A stretch of 64,000 bases of DNA from Pseudomonas fluorescens (GCF_004683905.1 NZ_CP038438.1:5766001-5830000), one strand, 5' to 3'. Counted from the stretch's first letter, positions 1 through 9,390 are shown. Made by a program: numbers and translations. Notes: a model not told the origin generated them from the letters alone.

Positions 1-497
1 GTCAGGAACGGCACGGTCAGCGAACCGCCGCCGATCCCGAAAATCGCCGAGGCCCAGCCGATCACACTGCCGGCCACGGTCAGACCGAGTTTGCCCGGCA
101 CCGTTCGACTGGCCTTGGGTTTGACCTCCAGCGCCAGTTGCACGGCAATCACCAAGGCGAACACGCCGATGATCTTCTGCAGGTTCGGCCCGGAAATCGC
201 CTCGGCCGTCAGCGCCCCAAAACCGGCGCCGAGCAGAATACCCACGGTCATCCACATGAAGATCGGCCAGCGCACCGCACCACGCCGATGGTGTTCACGC
301 ACGGCATTGACCGAAGTGAAAATGATGGTCGCCAGCGATGTCCCTACCGCCAGATGCGTGAGGATCGACTGATCGAATCCCTGCAAGGTAAAACTGAACA
401 CCAGCACCGGGACAATAATGATCCCGCCGCCCACCCCGAACAGCCCGGCCAGCACGCCCGCACAGGCGCCCAACGCCAGATAGAGCAGAAATTCCAT
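1..497 (-). CDS. TSUP (TauE/SafE) family permease, partial
   Basis: Reading the minus strand from the ATG at 497 gives an open frame of 165 residues that runs off the left edge, so the C-terminal part is missing. The N-terminus carries a hydrophobic helix followed by the glycine-rich family signature GLFGVGGGIIIVPVL. A second repeat of the same motif, AIFGIGGGSLTVPFL, sits at the window edge, as expected for the two-repeat TSUP fold. A GGGAG ribosome-binding site lies about 7 bases upstream. Family members are inner-membrane exporters or importers of sulfite, sulfonates or other organic anions. The substrate cannot be told from sequence. The gene is divergent from the NRDE gene at 628. Confidence 0.85.
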   Translation of the reverse strand, partial: MEFLLYLALGACAGVLAGLFGVGGGIIIVPVLVFSFTLQGFDQSILTHLAVGTSLATIIFTSVNAVREHHRRGAVRWPIFMWMTVGILLGAGFGALTAEAISGPNLQKIIGVFALVIAVQLALEVKPKASRTVPGKLGLTVAGSVIGWASAIFGIGGGSLTVPFL

Positions 498-627
498 GAC
501 CGTCTCCCAGACGCATCCCCAAAACCGGAGCGGCATGGTAACGGATGCATGCCCTTTGGCTCCACTGACGATGGATGCACGGACGCCGACTGCGTAGAGT
601 GAGCAGAAAACACACAAGGACCACCTT

Positions 628-1374
628 ATGTGCCTGATCGTTTTCGCCTGGCACCCGGGCCATGCCCAGCCGCTGATCGTCGCGGCCAACCGTGACGAGT
701 TCTACGCCCGCCCGAGCCTGCCGCTGGCGCCATGGGCCGACGCGCCGCAAGTGCACGCGGGGCGCGATCTTGAGGCTGGCGGCACGTGGCTGGGAATCGG
801 CGCCAATGGGCGCTTTGCCGCGCTGACCAATATCCGCGATCCGCACCAGCCGCCGGCGCGTAAATCAAGGGGCGAGCTGGTGGCGCGGTTTCTCACGGGC
901 GATGCGTCGATTGATGATTATTTAAGCGATGTGGTCGCGCGCTCGCCGGAGTACGCCGGGTTCAATCTGCTGCTGGGTAATACCCATGAGCTGTGGCACT
1001 TCAATGCGCGGACGTCTGAGCCGGTGATGCTCGAGCCCGGAGTTTACGGGCTATCGAATGCCGGGCTGGATACGCCGTGGCCGAAGTTGCTCAAGGCCAA
1101 GGCGGCCCTGAGCGCGGTCTTGGATGATCCGCAGCCTGCGCGACTGCTGGGGTTACTGAGCGATGCGCAGACCGCGCCGTTTAACGAATTGCCGGACACC
1201 GGGGTCGGGCTGGCCACTGAATCACTGCTGTCGAGTGTGTTTATTGCCAGTCAAAGTTACGGGACACGGGCGAGTACGGCGTTGATCGTGCAGGCGGACG
1301 GCACGCGGCGGATGGTCGAGCGCAGTTTCGGGCCGTATGGCGGGCATTTGGGCGAGGTGGAGATTGCTGTTTAG
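628..1374 (+). CDS. NRDE family protein (TANGO2-like)
   Basis: The 248-residue protein opens with MCLIVFAWHPGH and then ANRDEFYARP, which contains the Asn-Arg-Asp-Glu signature naming the NRDE (TANGO2) family. The N-terminal Cys2 is conserved in this Ntn-hydrolase-like fold. AAGGA lies upstream at a normal distance. The biochemical role of bacterial members is unsettled; the eukaryotic relative TANGO2 has been linked to haem and lipid handling. The length matches full-length bacterial members. It is divergent from the TSUP permease and followed by a REP pair, so it is probably monocistronic. Confidence 0.85.
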   Translation: MCLIVFAWHPGHAQPLIVAANRDEFYARPSLPLAPWADAPQVHAGRDLEAGGTWLGIGANGRFAALTNIRDPHQPPARKSRGELVARFLTGDASIDDYLSDVVARSPEYAGFNLLLGNTHELWHFNARTSEPVMLEPGVYGLSNAGLDTPWPKLLKAKAALSAVLDDPQPARLLGLLSDAQTAPFNELPDTGVGLATESLLSSVFIASQSYGTRASTALIVQADGTRRMVERSFGPYGGHLGEVEIAV

Positions 1375-1390
1375 CAGCGTTTGAACTGAC

Positions 1391-1480
1391 GCCTTCGCGA
1401 GCAAGCCCGCTCCCACATTCGACCACATTCCAAAGGTAGAACTCGGTCAAATGTGGGAGCGGGCTTGCTCGCGAAGAGGC
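1391..1480. repeat. REP pair, type A (GTGGGAGCGGGCTTGCTCGC)
   Basis: Two inverted copies of the roughly 28-base REP unit flank a 32-base spacer, between the convergent ends of the NRDE gene and ptsP. This is the commonest repeat of the window (12 pairs). Confidence 0.9.
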
Positions 1481-1490
1481 CCTCAAGGTT

Positions 1491-3770
1491 TTAGAGGGCC
1501 TTGTTGACCGCCGGCGGATTCATCTTCGACAACCCGAGATTCTTCAGCGCCAGTTGCAGCGAGCTGTGGATCACTTGCGGGTTATCGATCTTCATCAGCT
1601 CCGCCAGCAAATCCTTGGCCTTGCTCAGGTTGATCTGGCGCAGCATCCACTTCACTTTCGGCAGGTTGGTGGCGTTCATCGACAGGCTGTCGAAGCCCAT
1701 CGCCATCAACAGCACCGCCGCTGCCGGATCACCGGCCATTTCGCCGCAGATGCTCACCGGTTTGCCTTCGGCATGCGCATCGCGCACCACGGTCTGCAGG
1801 GCTTGCAGCACCGCCGGGTGCAGGTAGTCGTAGAGATCGGCCACTCGCGGGTTGTTGCGGTCGACCGCCAGCAGGTACTGAGTCAGGTCGTTGGAGCCGA
1901 CCGACAGGAAGTCCACCTGCCGCGCCAGTTCCTTGGTCTGGTACACCGCGGCCGGAATTTCGATCATCACTCCGATCGGCGGCATCGGCACGTCGGTGCC
2001 TTCGTCGCGCACTTCGCCCCAGGCCCGGTGGATCAGGTGCAGGGCCTCTTCGAGTTCGTGAGTGCCGGAAATCATCGGCAGCAGGATCCGCAGGTTGTTC
2101 AGGCCTTCGCTGGCCTTGAGCATCGCGCGGGTCTGCACCAGGAAGATTTCCGGGTGATCGAGGGTCACGCGAATCCCGCGCCAGCCGAGGAACGGGTTGT
2201 CTTCCTTGATCGGGAAGTACGACAGCGACTTGTCACCGCCGATGTCCAGGCTGCGCATGGTTACCGGTTGCGGGTGGAACGCGGCGAGTTGCTCGCGGTA
2301 GATTGCCAGTTGTTCCTTTTCGCTCGGGAAACGCTGGTTGATCATGAACGGCACTTCGGTGCGATACAGGCCGACACCTTCGGCGCCGCGCTTCTGCGCC
2401 CGCGCCACATCGGCCAGCAGCCCGGTGTTGACCCACAGCGGCATGCGGTGGCCATCGAGGGTCACGCACGGCAGATCACGCAGGGTGTCGAGGCCCAGCG
2501 CCAGTTGTTTCTCTTCTTCGACCACCTCGGCGAACTGCTTGCGCAGCACATCGCTGGGGTTGGTGTAGACCTCGCCGCGGGTGCCATCGACGATCACTTC
2601 GATGCCGTCAACCTTGGCGTACGGCAGGTCAACCAGACCCATCACCGTCGGAATGCCCATGGCCCGGGCCAGGATCGCGACGTGCGAGTTACCCGAACCG
2701 AGGACCGACACCAGACCGACCAATGTGCCTTCCGGCACCTCGCCGAGCATCGCCGGCGTCAGCTCTTCGCTGACCAGAATGGTTTTTTCCGGGTAGACCA
2801 GGTTCTGCTGACGCTCTTCCTGCAAGTAGGCCAGCAGGCGGCGGCCGAGGTCTTTGACGTCCGACGCACGCTCGCGCAGGTAGGCGTCGTCCATCAGTTC
2901 GAAACGATTGACGTGCTCAGTGACCACCTGACGCAGCGCGCCCTGGGCCCACTGGCCGGTCTTGATCACGGTGGTGATTTCGCTGCCCAGCGAGGCATCG
3001 TCGAGCATCATCAGGTAGACGTCGAACAGCGCACGCTCTTCCGGGCGCAGCTGGGTCGCGAGCTTGGCGGACAACGCGCGCATGTCGGCGCGCACACCTT
3101 CGATGGCGGTCTTGAACAGCGCCAGCTCGGCGTCGATGTCGGTGATGGTTTTATCTGGCACAACGTCCAGGTCCGCCGGCGGCAGCATGACCACCGCGGT
3201 ACCGACCGCCGCACCCGGCGAGCCCGGTACGCCGACGAACTTGGCTTCCTGAATGCCCTTGCCCTGTCTGCCCAGACCACGGATCGAGCCGGTGGCCTCG
3301 GCGTGGGCGATAACGCCGGCGAGCTGCGCGCTCATGGTCACGAGGAAGGCTTCTTCACCTTCATCGAACTGGCGGCGTTCTTTCTGCTGGATGACCAACA
3401 CGCCGACGACGCGGCGGTGGTGAATGATCGGCGCCCCGAGGAAGGAGGCGTAGCGCTCCTCGCCGGTCTCGGCGAAGTAGCGGTAGCGCGGGTGATCCGC
3501 GGCGTTTTCGAGGTTCAGGGGTTCTTCACGCGTGCCGACCAGACCCACCAGACCTTCGTTGGGTGCCATGCTGACTTTGCCGATCGAGCGCTTGTTCAAG
3601 CCCTCGGTGGCCATCAGGACGAAGCGGTTGGTCTCGGGATCAAGCAGGTAGACCGAGCAGACCTGGCTGCCCATGGCCTCTTTGACGCGCAACACAATAA
3701 TCCCCAACGCCGCCTTGAGATCCTTGGCGGAGTTAACTTCCTGGACGATCTTGCGCAGCGTATTGAGCAT
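1491..3770 (-). CDS. ptsP: Phosphoenolpyruvate-protein phosphotransferase, nitrogen PTS enzyme I
   Basis: At 759 residues this matches EI-Ntr. An N-terminal GAF sensor domain (about 1-155) is followed by the PEP-utiliser N-terminal and mobile domains and a C-terminal TIM-barrel PEP-binding domain. The phosphorylated histidine is in GSGNSHVAILARAMGIPTVM (His near residue 363), and the C-terminal catalytic cysteine is in SICGEMAGDP. EI-Ntr takes phosphate from PEP and passes it to NPr and then PtsN in the cytoplasm, linking nitrogen status to potassium homeostasis, carbon storage and virulence traits. It lies 22 bases downstream of rppH in the same direction, so the two form an operon, the usual arrangement in Pseudomonas. 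Confidence 0.97.
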   Translation of the reverse strand: MLNTLRKIVQEVNSAKDLKAALGIIVLRVKEAMGSQVCSVYLLDPETNRFVLMATEGLNKRSIGKVSMAPNEGLVGLVGTREEPLNLENAADHPRYRYFAETGEERYASFLGAPIIHHRRVVGVLVIQQKERRQFDEGEEAFLVTMSAQLAGVIAHAEATGSIRGLGRQGKGIQEAKFVGVPGSPGAAVGTAVVMLPPADLDVVPDKTITDIDAELALFKTAIEGVRADMRALSAKLATQLRPEERALFDVYLMMLDDASLGSEITTVIKTGQWAQGALRQVVTEHVNRFELMDDAYLRERASDVKDLGRRLLAYLQEERQQNLVYPEKTILVSEELTPAMLGEVPEGTLVGLVSVLGSGNSHVAILARAMGIPTVMGLVDLPYAKVDGIEVIVDGTRGEVYTNPSDVLRKQFAEVVEEEKQLALGLDTLRDLPCVTLDGHRMPLWVNTGLLADVARAQKRGAEGVGLYRTEVPFMINQRFPSEKEQLAIYREQLAAFHPQPVTMRSLDIGGDKSLSYFPIKEDNPFLGWRGIRVTLDHPEIFLVQTRAMLKASEGLNNLRILLPMISGTHELEEALHLIHRAWGEVRDEGTDVPMPPIGVMIEIPAAVYQTKELARQVDFLSVGSNDLTQYLLAVDRNNPRVADLYDYLHPAVLQALQTVVRDAHAEGKPVSICGEMAGDPAAAVLLMAMGFDSLSMNATNLPKVKWMLRQINLSKAKDLLAELMKIDNPQVIHSSLQLALKNLGLSKMNPPAVNKAL

Positions 3771-3792
3771 GGCTCGGGGTCGAACTCCGTCG

Positions 3793-4272
3793 TCAGTCGC
3801 GCGCTAAAAGGCGCGGGGCAAGCTCTTTGAGGGCGCGTCGATACACCTCGCGCTTGAATGTCACCACCTGGCCCAACGGATACCAATAACTGACCCAGCG
3901 CCAGCCATCGAACTCCGGTTTACCGGTCAAATCCATCCGCACCCGCTGCTCGTTGGAGATCAGGCGCAGGAGAAACCATTTCTGCTTCTGGCCGATGCAC
4001 AGCGGTTGGCTGTGGGTACGCACCAGACGTTGCGGCAAACGATAGCGCAACCAGCCACGAGTACAGGCCAGTATTTCAACATCTTCACGTTCCAGGCCAA
4101 CTTCTTCGTTCAGCTCGCGGTACAAGGCGTCCTCCGGCGTCTCCTCGGGGTTGATTCCCCCTTGTGGAAACTGCCAGGCATCTTGATTGATACGGCGAGC
4201 CCATAGCACCTGGCCGGCGTCATTCGTCAGAATGATCCCGACATTGGGGCGGAAACCATCGGGGTCGATCAC
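3793..4272 (-). CDS. rppH: RNA pyrophosphohydrolase (Nudix)
   Basis: The enzyme removes pyrophosphate from the 5' end of triphosphorylated RNAs and so starts 5'-dependent mRNA decay. The Nudix box begins at [17 protein letters not shown] and continues with [10 protein letters not shown]. The family-specific C-terminal stretch [13 protein letters not shown] is present. I chose the GTG at 4272, giving 159 residues that start [13 protein letters not shown]. This matches the usual Pseudomonas length and has GAGG upstream; an ATG at 4332 would add 20 unconserved residues. It is the first gene of the rppH-ptsP operon and is divergent from the HAD phosphatase. Confidence 0.95.
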
Positions 4273-4415
4273 GGCAACAACCTCGCAAACGCATGTCGCC
4301 GCATTGTTCCACAAAGCTTGATAAGGCGGCAACGAAGGTTCCTACCTTATGTGCACTCTTGTGAAAAGACCGTATTCTTGTCGCCTTTTTACTGACTTTT
4401 CAGCGGGTAACTGCA

Positions 4416-5072
4416 ATGCGCCTGGCTCTATTCGATTTGGACAACACCCTTCTGGGCGGCGACAGCGATCACGCTTGGGGCGACTATCTGTGCGAACGCG
4501 GCTTCCTCGACCCGGTTGCATACAAGCAGCGTAACGACGAGTTCTATCAGGATTACCTGGCCGGCCAACTGGATAACGCCGCGTACCTGAACTTCTGCCT
4601 GGAAATCCTCGGCCGCACCGAAATGGCTGTGCTTGAGCAGTGGCATAACGATTACATGCGCGACTGCATCGAGCCGATCGTGCTGCCCAAGGCGCTGGAA
4701 CTGCTCAAACAGCACCGCGACGCCGGCGACAAACTGGTGATCATCACCGCCACCAACCGCTTCGTCACCGCTCCGATTGCCGTGCGCCTGGGCGTTGAAA
4801 CCCTGATCGCCACCGAGTGCGAGATGGTCGATGGCCGCTACACCGGGCGCAGCACCGACATTCCGTGCTTCCGTGAGGGCAAGGTGACGCGTCTGAATCG
4901 TTGGCTCGAAGAAACCGGGTATTCGCTGGATGACAGCTATTTCTATAGCGATTCGATGAATGACCTGCCGCTGCTGGAGCAGGTGGCGAACCCGGTGGCG
5001 GTGGATCCGGATCCGAATCTGCGGGCCGAGGCCGAGAAGCGCGGGTGGCCAGTGATTTCGTTGCGCGACTGA
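4416..5072 (+). CDS. HAD-IB family phosphatase, probable histidinol-phosphatase
   Basis: This 218-residue protein has the HAD motifs: DLDNTLLGGDSDHAW at the N-terminus (nucleophile Asp10 and acid Asp12 of DxDxT), IITATN as motif II, and YSDSMNDLPLL as motif IV. It belongs to subfamily IB, near SerB. The gene is divergent from rppH-ptsP, the same place as PAO1 PA0335, which has been reported to encode a histidinol-phosphate phosphatase needed for histidine synthesis. The histidine role is therefore inferred from synteny and similarity. Another small phosphate ester as substrate remains possible. Confidence 0.85.
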   Translation: MRLALFDLDNTLLGGDSDHAWGDYLCERGFLDPVAYKQRNDEFYQDYLAGQLDNAAYLNFCLEILGRTEMAVLEQWHNDYMRDCIEPIVLPKALELLKQHRDAGDKLVIITATNRFVTAPIAVRLGVETLIATECEMVDGRYTGRSTDIPCFREGKVTRLNRWLEETGYSLDDSYFYSDSMNDLPLLEQVANPVAVDPDPNLRAEAEKRGWPVISLRD

Positions 5073-5076
5073 TTAC

Positions 5077-5157
5077 GCCTTCGCGAGCAAGCCCGCTCCC
5101 ACAGGAGATGGTGTTCACAACACCAATCCAATGTGGGAGGGGGCTTGCTCCCGAATG
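5077..5157. repeat. REP pair, type A, mixed arms
   Basis: The left arm is the standard unit. The right arm is the GTGGGAGGGGGCTTGCTCCC variant. It separates the convergent HAD and DUF2269 genes. Confidence 0.88.
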
Positions 5158-5178
5158 GGCTCGACTCGGTGTGAAGCC

Positions 5179-5604
5179 TTAAACAGGCTTGGCGCCCATC
5201 AACCCGGCAATGGCGATAAAGCAGACAAAGCTGAATAACGCCAAGGCAAAAGTGAACCTGCCAACCCCGCCCGGCGCCTTGCGCAACCGATTCAACCGCA
5301 CCAGCAACCAGAACCACGCCAGCGCCGCCACGGTGTACAGCACGCTGGAAGCCAGCAGCCAGGTCTGCCCCAGCGGCCACCCCACCAGATGCACCATGCC
5401 CCAGCCGGTAAACGGCATGCTCAGCAACGCCAGGCCCATCAACAGCCAGATGAACACCCGTGGCCGTTGCAAGGTGCGGCTGCCAGCCGTTGCATCACCT
5501 TTGCGGCGCGCCAGAAAAACCCAGACTCCCAAACCCAGCGCACTGGCCAGCAACACCACGGTGGCGACCATGTGCGCGGTTTTCAGGGCAGTTAACGTTT
5601 CCAT
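5179..5604 (-). CDS. DUF2269 family integral membrane protein
   Basis: The 141-residue protein has about four hydrophobic segments, starting METLTALKTAHMVATVVLLA, with His11 in the first helix, as in predicted membrane proteins of family DUF2269. A ribosome-binding site (TTAAGGAAAT) precedes the ATG. The function is unknown. It lies downstream of ilvA on the same strand (gap of 39 bases), so it may be co-transcribed. Nothing in the sequence points to a role in isoleucine synthesis. Confidence 0.75.
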   Translation of the reverse strand: METLTALKTAHMVATVVLLASALGLGVWVFLARRKGDATAGSRTLQRPRVFIWLLMGLALLSMPFTGWGMVHLVGWPLGQTWLLASSVLYTVAALAWFWLLVRLNRLRKAPGGVGRFTFALALFSFVCFIAIAGLMGAKPV

Positions 5605-5643
5605 TGTTCGATTTCCTTAAGGCCTGCCCATCAGCGTAGCCGC

Positions 5644-7158
5644 TCAGCCAAGAAACAGCTGATAGGCCGGGTTCTCGCTTTCATCCCAGTACGGGTAACC
5701 GATTTCTTCCAGTGCCGCCGGCACCAGATGACGCTCGTCATGCGGTACTTGCAGGCCTGCGACGACGCGACCATCCGCCGCGCCATGATTGCGATAGTGG
5801 AACATCGAGATGTTCCAGCGCCCGCCGAGCTTGTTGAGAAAGTTGAACAGCGCGCCCGGACGCTCCGGGAATTCGAAGCGAAACACCACTTCGTCGATCA
5901 CGTGCGCCGCGTGGCCGCCGACCATGTGGCGGATGTGCAACTTGGCCAGTTCGTTGTCGGTCAGGTCGAGTACCGGGAAGCCCTGCTCGGTCAGGCTCGC
6001 CAGCAGTGCGCTGCGTGGGTCGTTTTCCGGGTGAGTCTGCACGCCGACGAAGATGTGCGCTTCGCTGCCGGTGTTGTAGCGGTAGTTGAATTCGGTGATC
6101 TGGCGCTTGCCGATCGCTTCGCAAAACGCCTTGAAGCTGCCGGCCTGCTCCGGGATGGTCACGGCGATGATCGCTTCGCGACCCTCGCCCAGCTCGGCGC
6201 GCTCGGCGACGTGGCGCAGGCGATCGAAGTTGACGTTGGCTCCAGAGTCGATGGCGACGAAGGTCTGGCCACTGACGCCGCGCAACTCGACGTACTTCTT
6301 GATCCCGGCCACGCCCAAGGCGCCGGCAGGTTCGGTGATCGAGCGGGTATCGTCGTAGATATCCTTGATGGCCGCGCAGATTTCGTCGGTGCTGACGGTG
6401 ATCACTTCGTCGACATAGTCTTTGCAGATATCAAACGTGTGCTGGCCGATCTGCGCCACAGCCACGCCGTCGGCGAAGATGCCCACGGTCGGCAGCACCA
6501 CGCGCTCGCCGGCGGCCATGGCCGCTTGCAGGCAGTTGGAGTCGTCCGGCTCGACGCCGATGACCTTGATGTCCGGACGCAGGTATTTCACGTACGCCGC
6601 AATACCGGCAATCAGACCGCCGCCGCCGACCGGCACGAAAATCGCGTCCAGCGGTTGCGGGTGCTGGCGCAGAATTTCCATCGCCACGGTGCCCTGCCCG
6701 GCAATGGTGTGTGGATCGTCGTACGGGTGGATGTAGACGTAGCCCTTTTCATCGACCAGTTTCAGCGAGTACGCCAAGGCTTCCGGGAAGGAATCGCCGT
6801 GCAGCACCACTTTGCCGCCGCGCGAACGCACGCCTTCGACCTTGATCTCCGGGGTGGTCTTGGGCATCACGATGGTCGCTTTCACGCCCAGCACTTTCGC
6901 CGCCAGCGCCAGACCTTGCGCATGGTTGCCCGCCGACGCGGTAACCACGCCACGGGCGCGCTCTTCGTCAGTCAGCTGGGTCAACTTGTTGTACGCGCCG
7001 CGAATCTTGAACGAGAACACCGGCTGCAAGTCTTCACGCTTGAGCCAGATGTCATTGCCCAGCCGCTCGGAGAGCTGGCGAGCGTTCTGCAGCGGGGTTT
7101 CTACGGCAACGTCATAAACGCGCGAGGTGAGGATCTTTTTGACGTACTGTTCGAGCAT
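5644..7158 (-). CDS. ilvA: Threonine ammonia-lyase, biosynthetic
   Basis: This 504-residue enzyme converts threonine to 2-oxobutanoate and ammonia, the first committed step of isoleucine synthesis. The PLP lysine is Lys51 in SFKIRGAYNKL, and the glycine loop VPVGGGGLIAGIA binds the cofactor phosphate. Two ACT-like regulatory domains occupy roughly residues 325-500 (EQAGSFKAFCEAIGKR and FPERPGALFNFLNKLG), the layout of the feedback-inhibited anabolic form, not of the shorter catabolic TdcB. It is divergent from rpiA, as in other pseudomonads. Confidence 0.97.
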   Translation of the reverse strand: MLEQYVKKILTSRVYDVAVETPLQNARQLSERLGNDIWLKREDLQPVFSFKIRGAYNKLTQLTDEERARGVVTASAGNHAQGLALAAKVLGVKATIVMPKTTPEIKVEGVRSRGGKVVLHGDSFPEALAYSLKLVDEKGYVYIHPYDDPHTIAGQGTVAMEILRQHPQPLDAIFVPVGGGGLIAGIAAYVKYLRPDIKVIGVEPDDSNCLQAAMAAGERVVLPTVGIFADGVAVAQIGQHTFDICKDYVDEVITVSTDEICAAIKDIYDDTRSITEPAGALGVAGIKKYVELRGVSGQTFVAIDSGANVNFDRLRHVAERAELGEGREAIIAVTIPEQAGSFKAFCEAIGKRQITEFNYRYNTGSEAHIFVGVQTHPENDPRSALLASLTEQGFPVLDLTDNELAKLHIRHMVGGHAAHVIDEVVFRFEFPERPGALFNFLNKLGGRWNISMFHYRNHGAADGRVVAGLQVPHDERHLVPAALEEIGYPYWDESENPAYQLFLG

Positions 7159-7276
7159 CGGAAAGCATCACTGGCGATTGGGCGGGACCGACGAGTCTAA
7201 CCCGGCTTTTGGGCGCACGACCACACTGAACAGGGGGTTTTAGCTGGGGCGAACAGTTTGTGATGTAAACCTCATT

Positions 7277-7394
7277 GTGGTGAGGGGATTTATCCCCGAT
7301 CGGCGGCGCAGCCGTCGTCAACCTGAGAGCGCAATATTTGGGAGGAGTGCTGGGGAGCGCTTCGCCCTCCATCGGGGATAAATCCCCTCACCAC
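7277..7394. repeat. Inverted repeat, type B (GTGGTGAGGGGATTTATCCC)
   Basis: Outer arms of about 24 bases end in GTGGTG and CACCAC. Each arm contains its own short palindrome (GGGGATTTATCCCC). It occupies most of the roughly 316-base ilvA-rpiA intergenic region, which also must hold both promoters; I see no convincing regulatory motif in the remainder. Confidence 0.88.
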
Positions 7395-7474
7395 AGGAGT
7401 GTTTCCCCCTGCCTTGTCGCGAGGCCTATAATGCCGGCCTTTCCGCACTCACCTTGCCCGCTTCCGGAGCCCGC

Positions 7475-8149
7475 ATGACCCAGGATCAACTCAAACAGGC
7501 AGTGGCTCAGGCCGCCGTCGACTTCATCCTTCCGAAACTCGACGACAAGAGCATCGTCGGGGTCGGCACCGGCTCCACCGCCAACTGTTTCATCGATGCG
7601 CTGGCCCAGCACAAGGGCGCGTTCGATGGCGCGGTCGCCAGCTCCGAAGCCACTGCCGCACGCCTCAAGGGCCACGGGATTCCGGTGTATGAGCTGAACA
7701 CCGTCAGCGACCTCGAGTTCTACGTCGACGGCGCCGACGAGAGTGACGCGCACCTGAACCTGATCAAGGGTGGCGGCGCCGCCCTGACTCGCGAGAAGAT
7801 CGTCGCGGCCGTGGCCAAGACCTTCATCTGCATCGCCGACGCCAGCAAACTGGTGCCGGTGCTGGGCGAATTCCCGCTGCCGGTCGAAGTGATCCCGATG
7901 GCCCGCAGCCACGTCGCCCGCCAATTGGTGAAACTGGGCGGCGACCCGGTTTACCGCGAAGGCGTATTGACCGACAACGGCAACATCATCCTCGACGTGT
8001 TCAACCTGCAGATCACCAACCCGGTGGAGCTGGAAGCGCAGATCAACGCGATCGTCGGCGTGGTCACCAATGGCCTGTTCGCGGCGCGTCCGGCGGATCT
8101 GCTGTTGCTGGGCACCAGCGAAGGTGTGAAAACCCTGAAGGCTGAGTAA
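7475..8149 (+). CDS. rpiA: Ribose-5-phosphate isomerase A
   Basis: RpiA interconverts ribose 5-phosphate and ribulose 5-phosphate in the non-oxidative pentose phosphate pathway. The ATG at 7475, preceded by CGGAG, gives 224 residues, the normal length. Family motifs visible are VGVGTGSTANCFID (phosphate loop), DGADESD (catalytic acid region) and KGGGAALTREKIVA (catalytic lysine). An in-frame ATG 21 bases earlier is less likely because it has no conserved sequence. It is divergent from ilvA and followed by a long REP hairpin. Confidence 0.97.
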   Translation: MTQDQLKQAVAQAAVDFILPKLDDKSIVGVGTGSTANCFIDALAQHKGAFDGAVASSEATAARLKGHGIPVYELNTVSDLEFYVDGADESDAHLNLIKGGGAALTREKIVAAVAKTFICIADASKLVPVLGEFPLPVEVIPMARSHVARQLVKLGGDPVYREGVLTDNGNIILDVFNLQITNPVELEAQINAIVGVVTNGLFAARPADLLLLGTSEGVKTLKAE

Positions 8150-8190
8150 GCCCGGCCGCCCCATTCTTGAGGGTAATTGCGTTACCCCCT

Positions 8191-8277
8191 GTGGGAGCGG
8201 GCTTGCTCGCGAATGCGGTGTGTCAGATACATTAATTTGTCTGATACACCGCATTCGCGAGCAAGCCCGCTCCCACA
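8191..8277. repeat. REP pair, type A, near-perfect long hairpin
   Basis: The arms extend beyond the REP core into GAATGCGGTGT / ACACCGCATTC, leaving only a short loop. It lies between the convergent rpiA and SdiA-regulated genes and may act as a bidirectional mRNA stabiliser or terminator. Confidence 0.92.
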
Positions 8278-8298
8278 TTTGGTTTTTTGGGGTGTCAG

Positions 8299-9216
8299 TC
8301 AGTTTTGCGCAGGTTTCTTGAAGACGTAAAACAAGTTCGGTTCACTCACCAGATACAACGTCCCGTCGTCATCCATCGCAATGCCTTCGGCTTGCGGCAC
8401 CCTCTTCTGCAAACCCTGCCGCCCCTTGTTCAGTGACAGTGTGCTCAACGGCCGCCCGTCCACATCCAGCTCCAGAATCAGCCCCGACTCGTCGGACAGC
8501 GCCAGCAAATGGCCGCTGCGCTCGTCGTATTGCAGGCTCGACAGATCGCGCACGAACATCCCGGCATCGCGCTTGGGGTTGTTGATCACGTGTACCGCGT
8601 AGGACTTTTCCGGATTGAAGTGCGGAAAACCGTGCACCTCATAAATCAGCATGGGGTCACGCTCCTTGGCGACGAACAGACGCTTGCCCACTGAATCGTA
8701 CGCCAGGCCTTCGAAGCCCTTGTTACCGCTCATGTGCACGCCCAGGGTCATCTGTTCAGCGTCCGCCGCATCGAGGAAAGTGGTGCCCTGCTCCAAATGG
8801 ACTTTGATCAGGCGTTGCTGGCGCTCGTCGGTGATCACATAGGTGTCGGCGCTGATGAACTCCACCGCTTCAGGATCGCCGAAGCCGATCAGCGCGATGC
8901 GCCGCAGGATTTTGCCGTCGAGGGACAACTCGACCAACTCGGCATTCTTGTTGGTCACGGTGAACAGGCTTTTGCGCACCGGATCGTAGGTCAGCGCCGA
9001 GACATCGTCGTTCAGGCCGTCGATGATCCTGGCCTCGACCTCGACCCGGTATTGACCCAGACCAATGGCCTCGCTGCTCAACGGCTGCCACAAGGTATGC
9101 AGATTGAACCAGGCGCGCTCGAACAGGCGCAGGTATTGGCCGATCGCGATCAACACGATCAGGACAACAACCGACAGGATGATAAACAGGGGCTTGGGGC
9201 GGGCAAGTCGACGCAT
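8299..9216 (-). CDS. SdiA-regulated domain protein (YjiK-like), copy 1
   Basis: The 305-residue protein has an N-terminal membrane anchor (hydrophobic residues about 9-28) and then a periplasmic beta-propeller-like region resembling the SdiA-regulated family. Repeated blade-like segments are visible, for example VSALTYDPVRKSLFTVTNK, GFEGLAYDSVGKRLFVAKE and AEGIAMDDDGTLYLVSEPN. The biochemical role of the family is not established. A paralogue of similar length lies immediately upstream on the same strand, separated by a type C repeat, so this looks like a tandem duplication. Confidence 0.8.
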   Translation of the reverse strand: MRRLARPKPLFIILSVVVLIVLIAIGQYLRLFERAWFNLHTLWQPLSSEAIGLGQYRVEVEARIIDGLNDDVSALTYDPVRKSLFTVTNKNAELVELSLDGKILRRIALIGFGDPEAVEFISADTYVITDERQQRLIKVHLEQGTTFLDAADAEQMTLGVHMSGNKGFEGLAYDSVGKRLFVAKERDPMLIYEVHGFPHFNPEKSYAVHVINNPKRDAGMFVRDLSSLQYDERSGHLLALSDESGLILELDVDGRPLSTLSLNKGRQGLQKRVPQAEGIAMDDDGTLYLVSEPNLFYVFKKPAQN

Positions 9217-9313
9217 TCAGGCAGGCTCGGGATCAAAACAGGCGGATGAAATATCACGCCTGTCTGAACTGAAGCTTAATGGCCACTTGCCTCAGGCCAC
9301 AAGACAACCCTGT

Positions 9314-9390
9314 GTAGGAGTTGCCGCAGGCTGCGATCTTTTGATCTTGAAAAACAAAAGCAAAAGATCGCAGCCTGCGGCAGCTCCTAT
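9314..9390. repeat. Inverted repeat, type C (GTAGGAGTTGCCGCAGGCTG)
   Basis: Arms containing GCCGCAGGCTGCGATCTTTTG-like sequence face each other across a short AT-rich loop. It is the only copy of this family in the window and sits between the two SdiA-regulated paralogues. Confidence 0.88.

Noticed and set aside
1554..3830. A 758-codon plus-strand open frame opposite ptsP
   Set aside because: It is an antisense shadow: the protein is rich in His, Gln, Arg and Ala runs without domains, whereas the minus strand encodes a clear EI-Ntr.
4273..4332. ATG start at 4332 for rppH
   Set aside because: The 20 extra residues precede the conserved [12 protein letters not shown] start; the GTG at 4272 gives the usual length.
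5728..7200. A 490-codon plus-strand frame opposite ilvA (and similar long frames opposite gcvP, spuB, argA and the CYTH gene)
   Set aside because: High-GC codon use leaves long antisense frames; none has recognisable motifs or ribosome-binding sites.
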